Part shown: in pieces, positions 33,032 to 42,167 of the stretch
How positions within the stretch are numbered: position 1 is the stretch's first letter
Layout of the letters: the number at the start of each line of letters is the position of its first letter
Origin: Bin87 sp034420475
Lineage (GTDB): Bacteria > Chloroflexota > Dehalococcoidia > Lucifugimonadales > UBA3495
Direction of reading: 5' to 3'
Assembly (NCBI GenBank): GCA_034420475.1
Contig: DAOULH010000057.1
Location: forward strand, 1-64,000
DNA: 64,000 nt
Made by a program: the position numbers and the translations under genes
The notes under the pieces: generated by a model
Told to the model about the DNA's origin: nothing
The model's database searches: none
Seen by the model: the letters and a program-made list of their open reading frames with translations, nothing else

Positions 33032-34014
33032 CGCGGGTCATCGTGATGCGGTATTACCGTAAAACTTCGGTGCTTTTGCTTCAAGAACGGCAAACGAGAC
33101 TCTGCATCCTCTTGCCGCCGGCCGTGAAATAGATACTGTCCGGCGTACCCCGCAAACGGACCGAATCGTTGTTGCGACCACTCTGCGATCTTCCGGTGTT
33201 CCCTGTCGTTGGGAGATTCCGGTCGTGCCGGCACCGGAAAATCGTCGTAATACTCCGCCATCGCACGGTTTACCCAACGGTCACAGGGGAACGCCTCCAC
33301 CCGATTCAAACTAAACAACGCTACACAATTGGCGATTTTGTATCCGACGCCGTTCACTTTCCGCAATTCACCAATCACGGTTTCGTAGCTGTGCCCGTAC
33401 TCCTTGAGTTCGTCCAGATGCAAGTCTCCGGCGACCACTAGTTGAGCTGCCGACAGCATTGCCCTGCCGGGATAGCGCAATCCTTTCAGCGGAAGTTGCG
33501 ACAAAGTCCGTTCTCCCGTTTCCAGCAACTCCTCCACCGTCGGGAACAGATAACGCTCGTCGCCGCCCATGCTGACTGTTCGCCCGCTCAATTCGGCAAT
33601 CGTCTCAACATTATGGCGTATGTTTTCTATGCTGTTGGCCCGGGAGCAGATATACGTCACCAGGCATTCCCATGGTTCCTGCCGCAAAAGTCGCAGGCCC
33701 AGATATCGCCAGATCATCATAGCGACACGTTGGTCCCGGCACAGGTCGTCGTAGATGCCTCGGATATTGTCGGTATCCATGCGAAAATAGCGGCAAATCT
33801 CTACGTCCCAATCAAAACCAACGTCATGCCGCTCTCTTTCTAATCCACCCACTCGGTACTCAACGCCCCGGTCAGTCTGGCGGATGTGAACCAGGTTTTC
33901 CCCAAGCACACCTGAAAACCAGCCGTCGCCCAACGGGCGCCACCTGAAAGCCTGACCCATTGTCAGGGTGAGTTCCAAGTTGAAAGGTTCTGTGATTTCC
34001 AGATGTCGAGCCAT
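32998..34014 (-). CDS. OGG1-type 8-oxoguanine DNA glycosylase/AP lyase (copy A)
   Basis: A 338-residue DNA repair protein. Residues about 1-110 match the OGG N-terminal domain (LTMGQAFRWRPLGDGWFSGV, then QEPWECLVTYICS). The HhH-GPD motif is NGVGYKIANCVALFSLNRVE, and the catalytic lysine K226 and aspartate D245 (AFPCDRW) are kept. It removes oxidised purines by base-excision repair. It is a diverged tandem paralog of the gene at 34062. About 75 extra residues follow the HhH-GPD core. By eye its DNA is clearly less GC-rich than its neighbours, which suggests a different history. Confidence 0.88.
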   Translation of the reverse strand: MARHLEITEPFNLELTLTMGQAFRWRPLGDGWFSGVLGENLVHIRQTDRGVEYRVGGLERERHDVGFDWDVEICRYFRMDTDNIRGIYDDLCRDQRVAMMIWRYLGLRLLRQEPWECLVTYICSRANSIENIRHNVETIAELSGRTVSMGGDERYLFPTVEELLETGERTLSQLPLKGLRYPGRAMLSAAQLVVAGDLHLDELKEYGHSYETVIGELRKVNGVGYKIANCVALFSLNRVEAFPCDRWVNRAMAEYYDDFPVPARPESPNDREHRKIAEWSQQRFGPFAGYAGQYLFHGRRQEDAESRLPFLKQKHRSFTVIPHHDDPRWVALARKHLS

Positions 34015-34061
34015 TTCAGCTACTTATCCTGCCAGCTGGTATAGCTCATTTTAGCATCAAA

Positions 34062-34943
34062 CTACCTGCCTTCCCGACGGCGCCCGTGGAACAGGTACTG
34101 CTGGGAATAGCCCGCGTATTGGCCGAAGTGGTCCTGCGCCCACTCCACCAGCGCCCGGTCGGGCGGCTTTTTCTGCATGGGGAAATACCATTCCGCCAGG
34201 GCGCGGCGCACCCACACGTCCACCGGAAACGCTTGCAGCTTTTCCAGAGAGAAAACCGCGATGCAGTCGGCGATCTTGGCCCCGATGCCGTAGCACTCCA
34301 TGAGTCTGGACTTGGTTTCCGGATAGGGCAACCGGATCAGTTCGTCCAGATCCAGCTCGCCGTCGCAGACCCGTTGGGCAGCCGCGACGACGTAAGGCGC
34401 GCGGAACCCCAGGCCCAACTCTCGCAGGAACCCTTCCCCGGCGGAGGCCAGTTGCTCAGCGGACGCGAAGGTGTGCCGGACCTCCCCGTCCAGTTCCAGC
34501 GGGTCTCCCAGGCTGTCCGCCATGGCCTCCATGTTCTGGTGAATGCGGGGGATGTTGGACGTGGCGGAGCAGATGAACGCCACCGTGCACTCCCAGGGTT
34601 CCTGGCGCAGAATGCGCAGTCCCGGATAGCGGGCCACCATTTCCGCTACCCGCCGGTCCCGGCAGATGTCGGCGTATATCGCGTCGATGTCGTCATCGAG
34701 ACGGAAATAGGAGCGCAGCAAGTCCGGCAGCGCGCCCGGGTCCACGGCATTGCCGGGGCCAGCGGCGCGATATTCCACTCCTTCGGCCGCCTGCCGGACG
34801 TGAATGAGCCACGGGCCCAACACGCCCGAATACCAGCCGTCCCCCAGATTCTTCCAGCGGTGGGCCTGCCCGCTTTCGAGGCTCTCCGCCAGGTCAAAGG
34901 GCTGGTCTATTGCCAGTCGCACCGTCCGTTCCAGCGCCGCCAA
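34062..34943 (-). CDS. OGG1-type 8-oxoguanine DNA glycosylase/AP lyase (copy B)
   Basis: A 293-residue paralog of the downstream gene. The OGG N-terminal block (LESGQAHRWKNLGDGWYSGV), the QEPWECTVAFICS segment and the HhH-GPD motif (YGIGAKIADCIAVFSLEKLQ) are present, with catalytic K223 and D242 in AFPVDVW, closer to human OGG1 (VPVDVH) than copy A. The start is TTG at 34943, supported by GGAGGTG six bases upstream. It begins 26 bases after the DinG gene ends on the same strand, so DinG, copy B and copy A may form a repair operon. Confidence 0.9.
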   Translation of the reverse strand: MAALERTVRLAIDQPFDLAESLESGQAHRWKNLGDGWYSGVLGPWLIHVRQAAEGVEYRAAGPGNAVDPGALPDLLRSYFRLDDDIDAIYADICRDRRVAEMVARYPGLRILRQEPWECTVAFICSATSNIPRIHQNMEAMADSLGDPLELDGEVRHTFASAEQLASAGEGFLRELGLGFRAPYVVAAAQRVCDGELDLDELIRLPYPETKSRLMECYGIGAKIADCIAVFSLEKLQAFPVDVWVRRALAEWYFPMQKKPPDRALVEWAQDHFGQYAGYSQQYLFHGRRREGR

Positions 34944-34969
34944 CCCCTCACCTCCCTGGGAGACGCCGA

Positions 34970-37816
34970 CTAGCCGGTTCGAGGGCGGTCGAGCTGCAGC
35001 CAGCGGGCCGCCTGCTCGCCAACGGTGTTGACACTGGAGCGTTCGACCGTGCAGGGGGGCAGCGCATTCAGGAAGCGGTCACCGTAGTTGGCCGTCTGAA
35101 TGCGACGGTCCAGGATAACCACGGCTCCCCGGTCCACCTTGTTCCGGATCAAGCGGCCGAACCCCTGCCGGAAACGGAGGACGGCGGAAGGCACCTGGTA
35201 ATCGTTGAACGGGTTGTTGAACAGGTTCCCCCGGGCCTTGACGATGGGATCCGTAGGCACCGGGAAGGGCAGGCGGCACAGCAGCAGCCCGCGCAGGATG
35301 CCCGATTCCATGTCGACACCCTCCCAGAAACTGGCGGTGCCGAGCAGGACGGCGCGCGGGTCAGCGCGCAGCCGGTCAGTAAGCTGGCGCGGCGTGCCGT
35401 CGATCCCCTGGGCCAGCACGTTAATGCCGGCTGCACGCAGGCTCCGGTCTCTACGCACCTTGAACGAAGCATCACGCAAGGCGCTGTGGGAGGTGAAGAG
35501 CGCCAACAGGTGGCCGTCCAACGCGCGGGCCATGTTCACAATTACATCCGCCGTACCCTGTGCGTGCTCCGCGCCTCGACGGGGATCAGGCAGGTCGTCG
35601 GGAACCATGAGCAGGGTGTTGCGCCGATAGTTGAACGGGCTGTCAACCAGCAACTCGTCGCAGTCGTCGGGGAACCCCAGGCGTTGGCGCAGGAACCCGA
35701 AGCTGCTGTCCGTGGCGAGGGTCGCGCTGGTCAACACCACCGTCTCTTTCTGCTGGAACAGCATCTCGGACAGGATCGGGCCCACCGACAACGGGGTGGA
35801 GTGCAGCGTGATGTTGCGCCGCACCATGTCGATCCACTGTATCTGTTCCTCATCGTAGCGGCCGAAGACCGAAGCCAGGCGGTCATTGAACTCGGACATC
35901 GTGTCGACGGCGCTGATGAGTTCGTTTGCTTGGCTGTCGTCAGAGAGATCAAATATTCCCTGGTCCACCAGCCTCCAGACATCGTTCAGGCGGTTCACGC
36001 TGTCGGCCATAAAGGTCGAGAACGATTCCCATTCGCGGGCGGCGCCGCCCCATTCCCGGCTCTGCCGCACCGAGGGCTCCAGGGATACCGGCTGACGGTC
36101 GTTGTCGCCCCGGGTGTGAGACTGGTAGAGGCTCGTGATCGCGGCCCACAGCTGTTGCCACGCCTGCAGGGCCTGGTTGCAACTGGCCGTGGCGTTGGTG
36201 AGGGCGTCACGAGCTCGCCCGAGGCTTTCGTCCTCCGGCGACTGGTTGGCAATGGAGGTCAGGTGCCGGAACAAGCGGTAAACGGCGTCCATTTCCTGGG
36301 CCAGATCATCCTCGGCCATCTCAAAACCCAACTGCCGGCTGGCCTCTTCCTCCAGGTGGTGGGCTTCGTCAACGATGAGGTGCTGGTAGTCCTGCAACAC
36401 GGTGCCGCCCACGGCCAGATCCGCCAGCAGCAGAGCGTGGTTCACCACCAGGATGTTGGCCGCTTCGGCTCGCTGCCGGGCCTGACGCAGGAAGCAGGGC
36501 GCGCCGCCACGGAACGATTGGCACACGCCCTGGTTGTCGGCGCACACCCGCAGCCAGGCCCGGTGGTCGCCAAAGCCCAGGTTCAGATCGGTCCGGTCAC
36601 CGTTCTCCGTGTCGTCCAGCCAGACCGCCGTTTTGCCGAGAACCCTGGCCTCGTCCTCCGTCAAGCTGTCCGACGCGCCGAGGCTGGTCCACCGGCGCAG
36701 GCATACGTAGTTGGAGCGGCCCTTGAGCTGAGCCGCGCGCACCGCTCCCGGCTCCAGGATGCCGGCCTCTTCCAGGATGGAGATCACCGCCGGTATGTCC
36801 TTATCCATCAGCTGTTCCTGCAAGCTGATGGTGTTGGTGGATATCACCACCCGGTGTCCATGGGTGGCGGAGTAAAGAACTGCCGGGAGCAGATAGGCGA
36901 TGCTCTTGCCGATGCCGGTGCCGCCTTCAACGATAAGCTTCCTGCCCTGGTAGATGGCGCGGGTGACGGCCTTGAGCATCTCGGCCTGTTGGGGCCGGTT
37001 TTCAAATCCGGGAAAAGAGTTGGCGAAAACGCCGTGGGGAGCGAGAAGGTCCTCCACCTGCTGCTCGGTGAGCTCACGGCGGACGGCGCTGCCCGTTTTG
37101 TCGCCGGCATCGTTCGACATCCGCCGGGCAATGCTGTCCAGATTCAATCCATTGAGGCCGACGGCGCCGTTGGCTCCGGTCGCCGCGTTGGCGCCGGGCG
37201 CGTGAGGCACCAAGGCTTCCAGCAAGTCGGCTACGGAGGCGTTGGCGGCGCGGGCGGCGCGGGCAATGAACGCGACCTTGGCAGCGGGATACGAGGCGCC
37301 AAGTTTCAGTAGTTCATGGAAAACCCGTGCGGTGGTTTCGGCGTCGGTCAACGCGCGGTGCGGCTGATGGTCCACACCCAGGCGCTTCGCCAAAGCGAGC
37401 AGGTTGTATTCGGGCAGGGTCGGCAGGAATATGGAGGCCAGGTCCCAGGTGTTGTAGCTGCGGTTATTCAATGGCAGCCCGTGGGACTCCAGGAACCCGA
37501 TGTCGAAGGCGATATTGTGGCCGACAATGGGCAGATCGCCTACGAACTCGGAAACCTTCTGCGCGATCTGGTGAAAACGGGGGGCCCGTTCGATCTGCTC
37601 CGGTTTGATGGTCGTCAGCTGCTGGATGAACGTGGGGATCTGGCGACCCGGGTTGACGAAGGTCTGGTATCGCTCGGAAACCTCACCGCCCCTAAACTTG
37701 ACGGCCCCCACCTCGATGATGGCATCGGATTGCGCCTGAAGCCCGGTGGTCTCCAGGTCGAGACATACGAATTCGCGCTCGAATACGTCACTTTGAGGCA
37801 ACAGCGTCGGCGTCAT
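34970..37816 (-). CDS. dinG: DnaQ-like exonuclease / DinG-like helicase fusion
   Basis: A 948-residue fusion. Residues 15-170 form a DEDD exonuclease: DLETTG at 20-25, GHNIAFDIGFL at 99-109, HRALTDAETT at 153-162. A linker leads into an XPD/DinG-type superfamily 2 helicase: Walker A VEGGTGIGKS at 296-305, the DEAH box LIVDEAHHLEEEA, and motif VI RQGFGRLIRNKVDRG. Four cysteines between Walker A and DEAH (VCLRRW, RVCADN, GVCQSF, APCFLR) could hold the Fe-S cluster typical of this family. The fused form is common in Gram-positive bacteria and Chloroflexota. Likely roles are DNA repair or resolving R-loops. Start at ATG 37816. Confidence 0.93.
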   Translation of the reverse strand: MTPTLLPQSDVFEREFVCLDLETTGLQAQSDAIIEVGAVKFRGGEVSERYQTFVNPGRQIPTFIQQLTTIKPEQIERAPRFHQIAQKVSEFVGDLPIVGHNIAFDIGFLESHGLPLNNRSYNTWDLASIFLPTLPEYNLLALAKRLGVDHQPHRALTDAETTARVFHELLKLGASYPAAKVAFIARAARAANASVADLLEALVPHAPGANAATGANGAVGLNGLNLDSIARRMSNDAGDKTGSAVRRELTEQQVEDLLAPHGVFANSFPGFENRPQQAEMLKAVTRAIYQGRKLIVEGGTGIGKSIAYLLPAVLYSATHGHRVVISTNTISLQEQLMDKDIPAVISILEEAGILEPGAVRAAQLKGRSNYVCLRRWTSLGASDSLTEDEARVLGKTAVWLDDTENGDRTDLNLGFGDHRAWLRVCADNQGVCQSFRGGAPCFLRQARQRAEAANILVVNHALLLADLAVGGTVLQDYQHLIVDEAHHLEEEASRQLGFEMAEDDLAQEMDAVYRLFRHLTSIANQSPEDESLGRARDALTNATASCNQALQAWQQLWAAITSLYQSHTRGDNDRQPVSLEPSVRQSREWGGAAREWESFSTFMADSVNRLNDVWRLVDQGIFDLSDDSQANELISAVDTMSEFNDRLASVFGRYDEEQIQWIDMVRRNITLHSTPLSVGPILSEMLFQQKETVVLTSATLATDSSFGFLRQRLGFPDDCDELLVDSPFNYRRNTLLMVPDDLPDPRRGAEHAQGTADVIVNMARALDGHLLALFTSHSALRDASFKVRRDRSLRAAGINVLAQGIDGTPRQLTDRLRADPRAVLLGTASFWEGVDMESGILRGLLLCRLPFPVPTDPIVKARGNLFNNPFNDYQVPSAVLRFRQGFGRLIRNKVDRGAVVILDRRIQTANYGDRFLNALPPCTVERSSVNTVGEQAARWLQLDRPRTG

Positions 37817-37847
37817 CGCGATGACCTGCAATCGATGAGAACCGTAC

Positions 37848-38552
37848 CTACGCGGAGCGCAGACGGTAAGGCCGCAGGGATCCCTGTCGAAGCCCTTCCA
37901 GAGGGCGGAAGTCCCCACGATGGAGGGCAGTGAGGAACTGGGCCTCGTCGAAAATTTCGTCGGGAAACTCAGTCACGAACTTGCCCAGCCCGTGAGTGCT
38001 GTGAGCGTCGCTGCCTCCGGTCACCGGCAGGTTCAGCCGGTGGGCGACCTCGGCGGCGAAGCGGTTTTCCTCGTCCGACGTGCCGCCGTTGGCAACCTCG
38101 ATGGCGTCCGTCAGATTGAACACCGGATGCGTCATGGCAGTGTCGACATCCTGCGGGATCGGTTCGTCAGGGTCCGGATACAGGTACGGTCGGGTTCGAT
38201 GGTGTTGCCCCAGAACTCCCCGGAAAGGGTGCGCCGACACCACGAAGCCGCCGACAGCGTGGGCGGCCCGGCTCAGCTCCTCGGCGCGATGGAATCCGCT
38301 CTGGTACCGGTCCACGCCGAATGCCAGGATGTGACCCATGTCGGTGTCGGCTTCCATGGCGCGGATCAACACCACGTTGTGCCGGGCGGCGAAGGCGGCG
38401 AATTCGTGTCGGTCCCAAGGGCCGGCGTGTTCGGTGATGCACAGGCCGCGCAATCCCAAGCGTTCCGCCTCAAGGATGAGATCTTCGGGCGTCAGGCTGG
38501 AATCGGCGCTGCCTTTGGTCGTATGGATGTGTAAGTCAAAAATGCGTGACAT
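37848..38552 (-). CDS. PHP domain metal-dependent phosphoesterase
   Basis: A 234-residue protein of the PHP (polymerase and histidinol phosphatase) fold. Metal-binding motifs in order: DLHIHTTKGSADSSLTPED at the N terminus (HxH), LCITEH near residue 38 (E and H), AMEADTDMGHILAFGVD, VSAHPFRG (H), and TGGSDAHSTHG near the C terminus (D and H). All nine-ligand positions seem present. Such proteins hydrolyse phosphate esters, including nucleotide or histidinol phosphate; the substrate is unknown. Start MSRIFDLHIHT was chosen; an upstream ATG 13 codons earlier is possible. Confidence 0.9.
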   Translation of the reverse strand: MSRIFDLHIHTTKGSADSSLTPEDLILEAERLGLRGLCITEHAGPWDRHEFAAFAARHNVVLIRAMEADTDMGHILAFGVDRYQSGFHRAEELSRAAHAVGGFVVSAHPFRGVLGQHHRTRPYLYPDPDEPIPQDVDTAMTHPVFNLTDAIEVANGGTSDEENRFAAEVAHRLNLPVTGGSDAHSTHGLGKFVTEFPDEIFDEAQFLTALHRGDFRPLEGLRQGSLRPYRLRSA

Positions 38553-38602
38553 AAGCCCTACCAGTCTATGCCCAGCCTGAAACGGCGTCAACGCCGACTA
38601 TC

Positions 38603-38739
38603 CTCACGCGCGCCCGGTTTGTCATCACGAGGAGCGCAGCGACGTGGCGATCTCGTTACCCCGGCGGAGTCCGTTGCCCTGACGAGATTGCCGCGCTGCG
38701 CTCGCAATGACAGTTCCGGCGAAACCGGGTACGCGTGAG
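38603..38739. mobile_element. MITE-like palindromic element, family A copy 2
   Basis: A 137-bp element in the 273-bp gap between divergent genes. Terminal inverted repeats are CTCACGCGCGCCCGGTTT (38603-38620) and AAACCGGGTACGCGTGAG (38722-38739) with two mismatches. The interior is colinear with copy 1 (GTCATCACGAGG... and ...CGCTCGCAATGACAG) and is the same length. No clear target-site duplication could be seen. Confidence 0.83.
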
Positions 38740-38825
38740 TGACTCGTCACGACGGATGGTTCGCCTCTGATAGAATGCGGAAGAAGCCCCTCCTCGAAGG
38801 GCGATATTCCCAGGAGATGACAGAG

Positions 38826-39761
38826 ATGGCGAGAGTAGGTTTTATCGGTCTTGGAACCATGGGCGCCAGCATGGCGTACAACTGCCTGCGCGGCGGCAAC
38901 GAGATGGTTGTCCACGACATCCGGCGGGAGGCTGCAACCCAGCACCTGGAAGCGGGGGCACAGTGGGCGGACACCCCGCGAGAGGTCGCCGAGGCCACCG
39001 ACGTGGTGTTCACCTCGCTGCCCGGCCCGGTGGAGGTGGAAGCGGTTTCGCTGGGCGAGGACGGGATCATGTCGGGCATGGCCTCCGGCAAAACCTACTT
39101 TGACCTCAGCACCAGTTCGCCCACCCTGATCCGGCAGATCCATGATCGCGTGGCGGCGCAGGGGATCAACGTGCTGGATGCCCCGGTGAGCGGCGGCCCG
39201 GCCGGCGCCGCCAGCGGCCGGCTGGCCATCTGGGTCGGAGGCGACAAGGCGGTATTCGACCAGCACAAAGCGGTCCTCGACTCCATCGGCGACGCCGCCT
39301 ACTACGTCGGACCCATCGGCAGCGGGGCCGTCGCCAAGCTGGTGCATAACTGCGCCGGTTACATCGTGCAAACCGCGCTGGCCGAGGTGTTCACCATGGG
39401 CATCAAGGCGGGCGTCGATCCACTGGCGCTGTGGCTGGCCGTGCGCAAGGGCGCCGGCGGACGCCGGGGGATGTTCGAGGGTTTGGCCCAGCACTTCCTG
39501 ATCAATGACTTCGATCCGCCGGACTTTGCCCTGCGGTTGGCGCGCAAGGACGTGGACCTGGCCGTAGCGGTCGGTCGCGAGTTCGACGTGCCCATGAAAC
39601 TGGCCAACACCACGCTGGCGGAGATGACCGAAGCCATCAACCGGGGTTGGGCCGGCCGCGATTCCCGGGTGGCAATGCTCTTGCAGGAGGAACGCGCCGG
39701 CATCGAAGTCCAAGTTGACCCCGAGGACCTGCGGCGGGCGCTGGAGGAACAGGGCGGTTAG
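38826..39761 (+). CDS. NAD(P)-dependent beta-hydroxyacid dehydrogenase (3-HIBDH-like)
   Basis: A 311-residue enzyme with the N-terminal motif VGFIGLGTMGASMAYNCLRGG, the substrate signature VLDAPVSGGPAGAASGRLAI near residue 118 and the catalytic lysine in GAVAKLVHNCAGY near residue 170. It belongs to the same family as the gene at 22923, with modest similarity, so the two probably serve different substrates. Start: two in-frame ATGs (38817, 38826) follow CAGGAG; the second has normal nine-base spacing. A strong hairpin terminator follows at 39790. Confidence 0.91.
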   Translation: MARVGFIGLGTMGASMAYNCLRGGNEMVVHDIRREAATQHLEAGAQWADTPREVAEATDVVFTSLPGPVEVEAVSLGEDGIMSGMASGKTYFDLSTSSPTLIRQIHDRVAAQGINVLDAPVSGGPAGAASGRLAIWVGGDKAVFDQHKAVLDSIGDAAYYVGPIGSGAVAKLVHNCAGYIVQTALAEVFTMGIKAGVDPLALWLAVRKGAGGRRGMFEGLAQHFLINDFDPPDFALRLARKDVDLAVAVGREFDVPMKLANTTLAEMTEAINRGWAGRDSRVAMLLQEERAGIEVQVDPEDLRRALEEQGG

Positions 39762-39789
39762 TCTATTCGTGACGACCAGCGATGAACGA

Positions 39790-39815
39790 GGCCGTCCTTC
39801 ACGCGAAGGACGGCC
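39790..39815. terminator. Hairpin terminator between convergent genes
   Basis: A perfect 10-bp GC-rich stem (GGCCGTCCTT/AAGGACGGCC) with a 6-nt loop CACGCG lies between the dehydrogenase gene (+) and gcvPB (-). The weak T content on the + side (CGCCTTGTTG) makes it a plausible bidirectional terminator. Confidence 0.65.
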
Positions 39816-39877
39816 CGCCTTGTTGTACCGGCTGGGGAGGTTCGAAGACGCCGACCCCAACCAGTGCGGGAGCGAGG

Positions 39878-41353
39878 TTAGTCCGCAGCGTCGGCCGCTT
39901 CCCAGCGCAGCACGGGGCGGCGGGCCGCCGTCGCCTCGTCGAGCCGGGAGACCGGCGTGGTGTGCGGGGCGTGCTGGACCAGTTCGGGCTCAGCCGTCGC
40001 CTCGGAATCGATGACGCGCAGGGCGTCGATGAATGCGTCCAGCGTTTCCTTGGTTTCCGACTCCGTGGGCTCGATCATCAGCGCTTCGTGCACGATCAGC
40101 GGGAAGTACATCGTCGGGGCATGGAAACCGTAGTCCAGCAACCGCTTCGCCACCTCCAGGCCGCTGACGCCGCGCTCCCGTTGCCGGTCGGCCGAGAACA
40201 CGACCTCATGCATGCACGTGCGGTCGTAAGGCAGCTCGTAGATGTCCTTGAGCGCTTCCATTATGTAGTTGGCGTTGAGGACGGCGTTGCCGCTGATCGA
40301 CAGCAAACCGGCCGCGCCCAGGGTGCGGATGTAAGTGTAAGCGCGCACCAGGACGCCAAAGTTGCCGTGGAACCCGCTGATCTTGCCGATGCTCTGCTCC
40401 GGCTCAGCGAGCGAATATTCGCCGGCGTCATTCACCGCCACGACTGGAGCAGCCAGATAGGGAGCCAGGTTCTCGCCGCAGCAGACGGGACCGGCGCCCG
40501 GGCCGCCGCCGCCGTGCGGCGTGCTGAAGGTCTTGTGCAAGTTCAAGTGGCAGACATCGAAGCCCAGTTCGCCGAGCTTGGCGCGGCCGAGCAGCGCGTT
40601 CATATTCGCGCCGTCGCCATAGACCAGGCCGCCGCAATCGTGGACGATCTGGCAGACCTCCAGGATGTTGGTGTCGAAAAGGCCCAGCGTGCTGGGCAAG
40701 GTGATCATCACCCCGGCCAGGTCGTCGCCGGCAATCTCCCTGAGCGCGGCCAAATCGGTGTTGCCGTCCGCATCGGATGGGATGGTGACCACGTCGAAGC
40801 CGGCCATCGCGGCCGAGGCGGGATTGGTGCCGTGGGCGCTGTCCGGTATGCCCATCTTGGTGCGGCCGGAGTCGCCGCGGGCCAGGTGGTACGCCCGCAT
40901 CATCAGCACGCCGGCCAGTTCGCCGTGGGCGCCGGCGAGGGTCGCCAGGCTGGTGGCGGCCATGCCGGTGACCTCGGTGAGGAAGTCCTGCAATCGGTAG
41001 AGCAACTCCAGCGCTCCCTGGGATTGCTCCGCCGGCTGCTGGGGATGGATCCCCGCGAACCCGGGCAGGAAGGCGACTTCGTCGTTGATCTTGGGGTTGT
41101 ACTTCATCGTGCACGAACCCAGCGGGTAGAAGTGGGTATCGATGCTGAAGTTCAACTGGCTGAGGGAGGTGAAATACTGCACCACCTCCGGCTCAGAAAC
41201 CTCGGGCAGGGGCAGATCGTCGCGCAGGTATGTTGCATCCGGCAGGGGCGCTGCCGGCACGTCCAGGCCCGGGGTGATGACACCGACGCGGCCGGGCACG
41301 CTGCGGTCCATCAGCAGGCTCGTAGTGTCTCGGTTGCCGCCTTTGTTCAACAT
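39878..41353 (-). CDS. gcvPB: Glycine dehydrogenase (decarboxylating) subunit 2
   Basis: A 491-residue PLP enzyme, the catalytic beta subunit of the two-gene P-protein of the glycine cleavage system. The PLP lysine is in CHLNLHKTFSTPHGGGGPG, and YPLGSCTMKYNPKIN and GIPDSAHGTNPASAAMAGF are family signatures. It decarboxylates glycine and transfers the aminomethyl group to lipoyl-GcvH. gcvPA lies upstream on the same strand, separated by a gene for an unrelated membrane protein. gcvT and gcvH are not in this window. Confidence 0.95.
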   Translation of the reverse strand: MLNKGGNRDTTSLLMDRSVPGRVGVITPGLDVPAAPLPDATYLRDDLPLPEVSEPEVVQYFTSLSQLNFSIDTHFYPLGSCTMKYNPKINDEVAFLPGFAGIHPQQPAEQSQGALELLYRLQDFLTEVTGMAATSLATLAGAHGELAGVLMMRAYHLARGDSGRTKMGIPDSAHGTNPASAAMAGFDVVTIPSDADGNTDLAALREIAGDDLAGVMITLPSTLGLFDTNILEVCQIVHDCGGLVYGDGANMNALLGRAKLGELGFDVCHLNLHKTFSTPHGGGGPGAGPVCCGENLAPYLAAPVVAVNDAGEYSLAEPEQSIGKISGFHGNFGVLVRAYTYIRTLGAAGLLSISGNAVLNANYIMEALKDIYELPYDRTCMHEVVFSADRQRERGVSGLEVAKRLLDYGFHAPTMYFPLIVHEALMIEPTESETKETLDAFIDALRVIDSEATAEPELVQHAPHTTPVSRLDEATAARRPVLRWEAADAAD

Positions 41354-41468
41354 CGTCCGTAGTCTCCTGGTTTTTGTTGACGCCCCTGCCGCCGTTTGCC
41401 CGACTGATGGGGTTGCGGGCCGGAGACGTCATTCATTGTTTATTCCGTATTGGCCGCCGGGACCGTCG

Positions 41469-42092
41469 TCATGACGAGCGCTTAACCAGACGACCCACAA
41501 AGGAGAGCATCCGGTAGCCCTGCCAACTCCAGGCGAAACTGACCGCCACTAACGCTACCATGCTCGCCGCGAAGGCAGCCGTGCCTCCCCAGGGAAACAG
41601 CAAAGGGGTCCCGAAGATCGCGCATAAGGCGGCAATAACGACGACCCACACAACAGCGCGCCACAAAATGCGCCGGTTGAGTCGGCGGTCGGCAGAGCGG
41701 ACTATCTCTTCGACTTCTTCCGGGGTAGCATCGTCCCAACGCGCCATCTGGGCGTTCATGTGGCGGATCTGCCGCCGGACGGCGATGGACCCGCAGACGA
41801 ACATGCTGCAGGAAACGAAACTCATCACTAAGACGCCCGCCAGAAACCCGATCTCGAACCACAGGGTTCCGGTGGGCAGCCAGGCGGCGCGGCCAGCCAG
41901 CAGCGCCCGTGTGATTATCAGGGCCAGCATGAGGCCCGAAATCCCGAAACCCACGATGAACAACGTGCGCTCTCTGACCCACAGGCCGAACCACTTGACG
42001 TATCCCTCGCGCTCGGATATGCCCCCTTCGTCTTCGAAGGGATCTGTATAGCGGCGCATCCTGCGCCGATTGGACGAGTCTCGGTCAATCAT
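41469..42092 (-). CDS. Four-TM membrane protein of unknown function
   Basis: A 207-residue protein with a charged, Arg-rich N terminus (DRDSSNRRRMRRYTDPFEDE), two membrane segments at about residues 43-66 and 78-105 (the second with two Cys, SCSMFVCGS), a charged cytoplasmic stretch with a coiled-coil-like helix (TPEEVEEIVRSADRRLNRR), and two more membrane segments at about 145-190. No family is recognised. It lies between gcvPA and gcvPB, in the same direction, 75 bases after gcvPA and 115 bases before gcvPB. Confidence 0.7.
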   Translation of the reverse strand: MIDRDSSNRRRMRRYTDPFEDEGGISEREGYVKWFGLWVRERTLFIVGFGISGLMLALIITRALLAGRAAWLPTGTLWFEIGFLAGVLVMSFVSCSMFVCGSIAVRRQIRHMNAQMARWDDATPEEVEEIVRSADRRLNRRILWRAVVWVVVIAALCAIFGTPLLFPWGGTAAFAASMVALVAVSFAWSWQGYRMLSFVGRLVKRSS

Positions 42093-42167
42093 AGCGGTCC
42101 GCTCGCGTCGTTCCAGGTTCGCGTGAACAGCCGAATCCAGTTACGGACACAGGCTGGGCAACATCGT

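Noticed and set aside
34910..37312. An 800-codon open frame on the plus strand opposite the DinG gene
   Set aside because: It is the antisense shadow of a high-GC gene: the composition is rich in Arg, Gly, Val, Gln and His, no domain is recognisable, and the minus-strand frame has complete exonuclease and helicase motifs.
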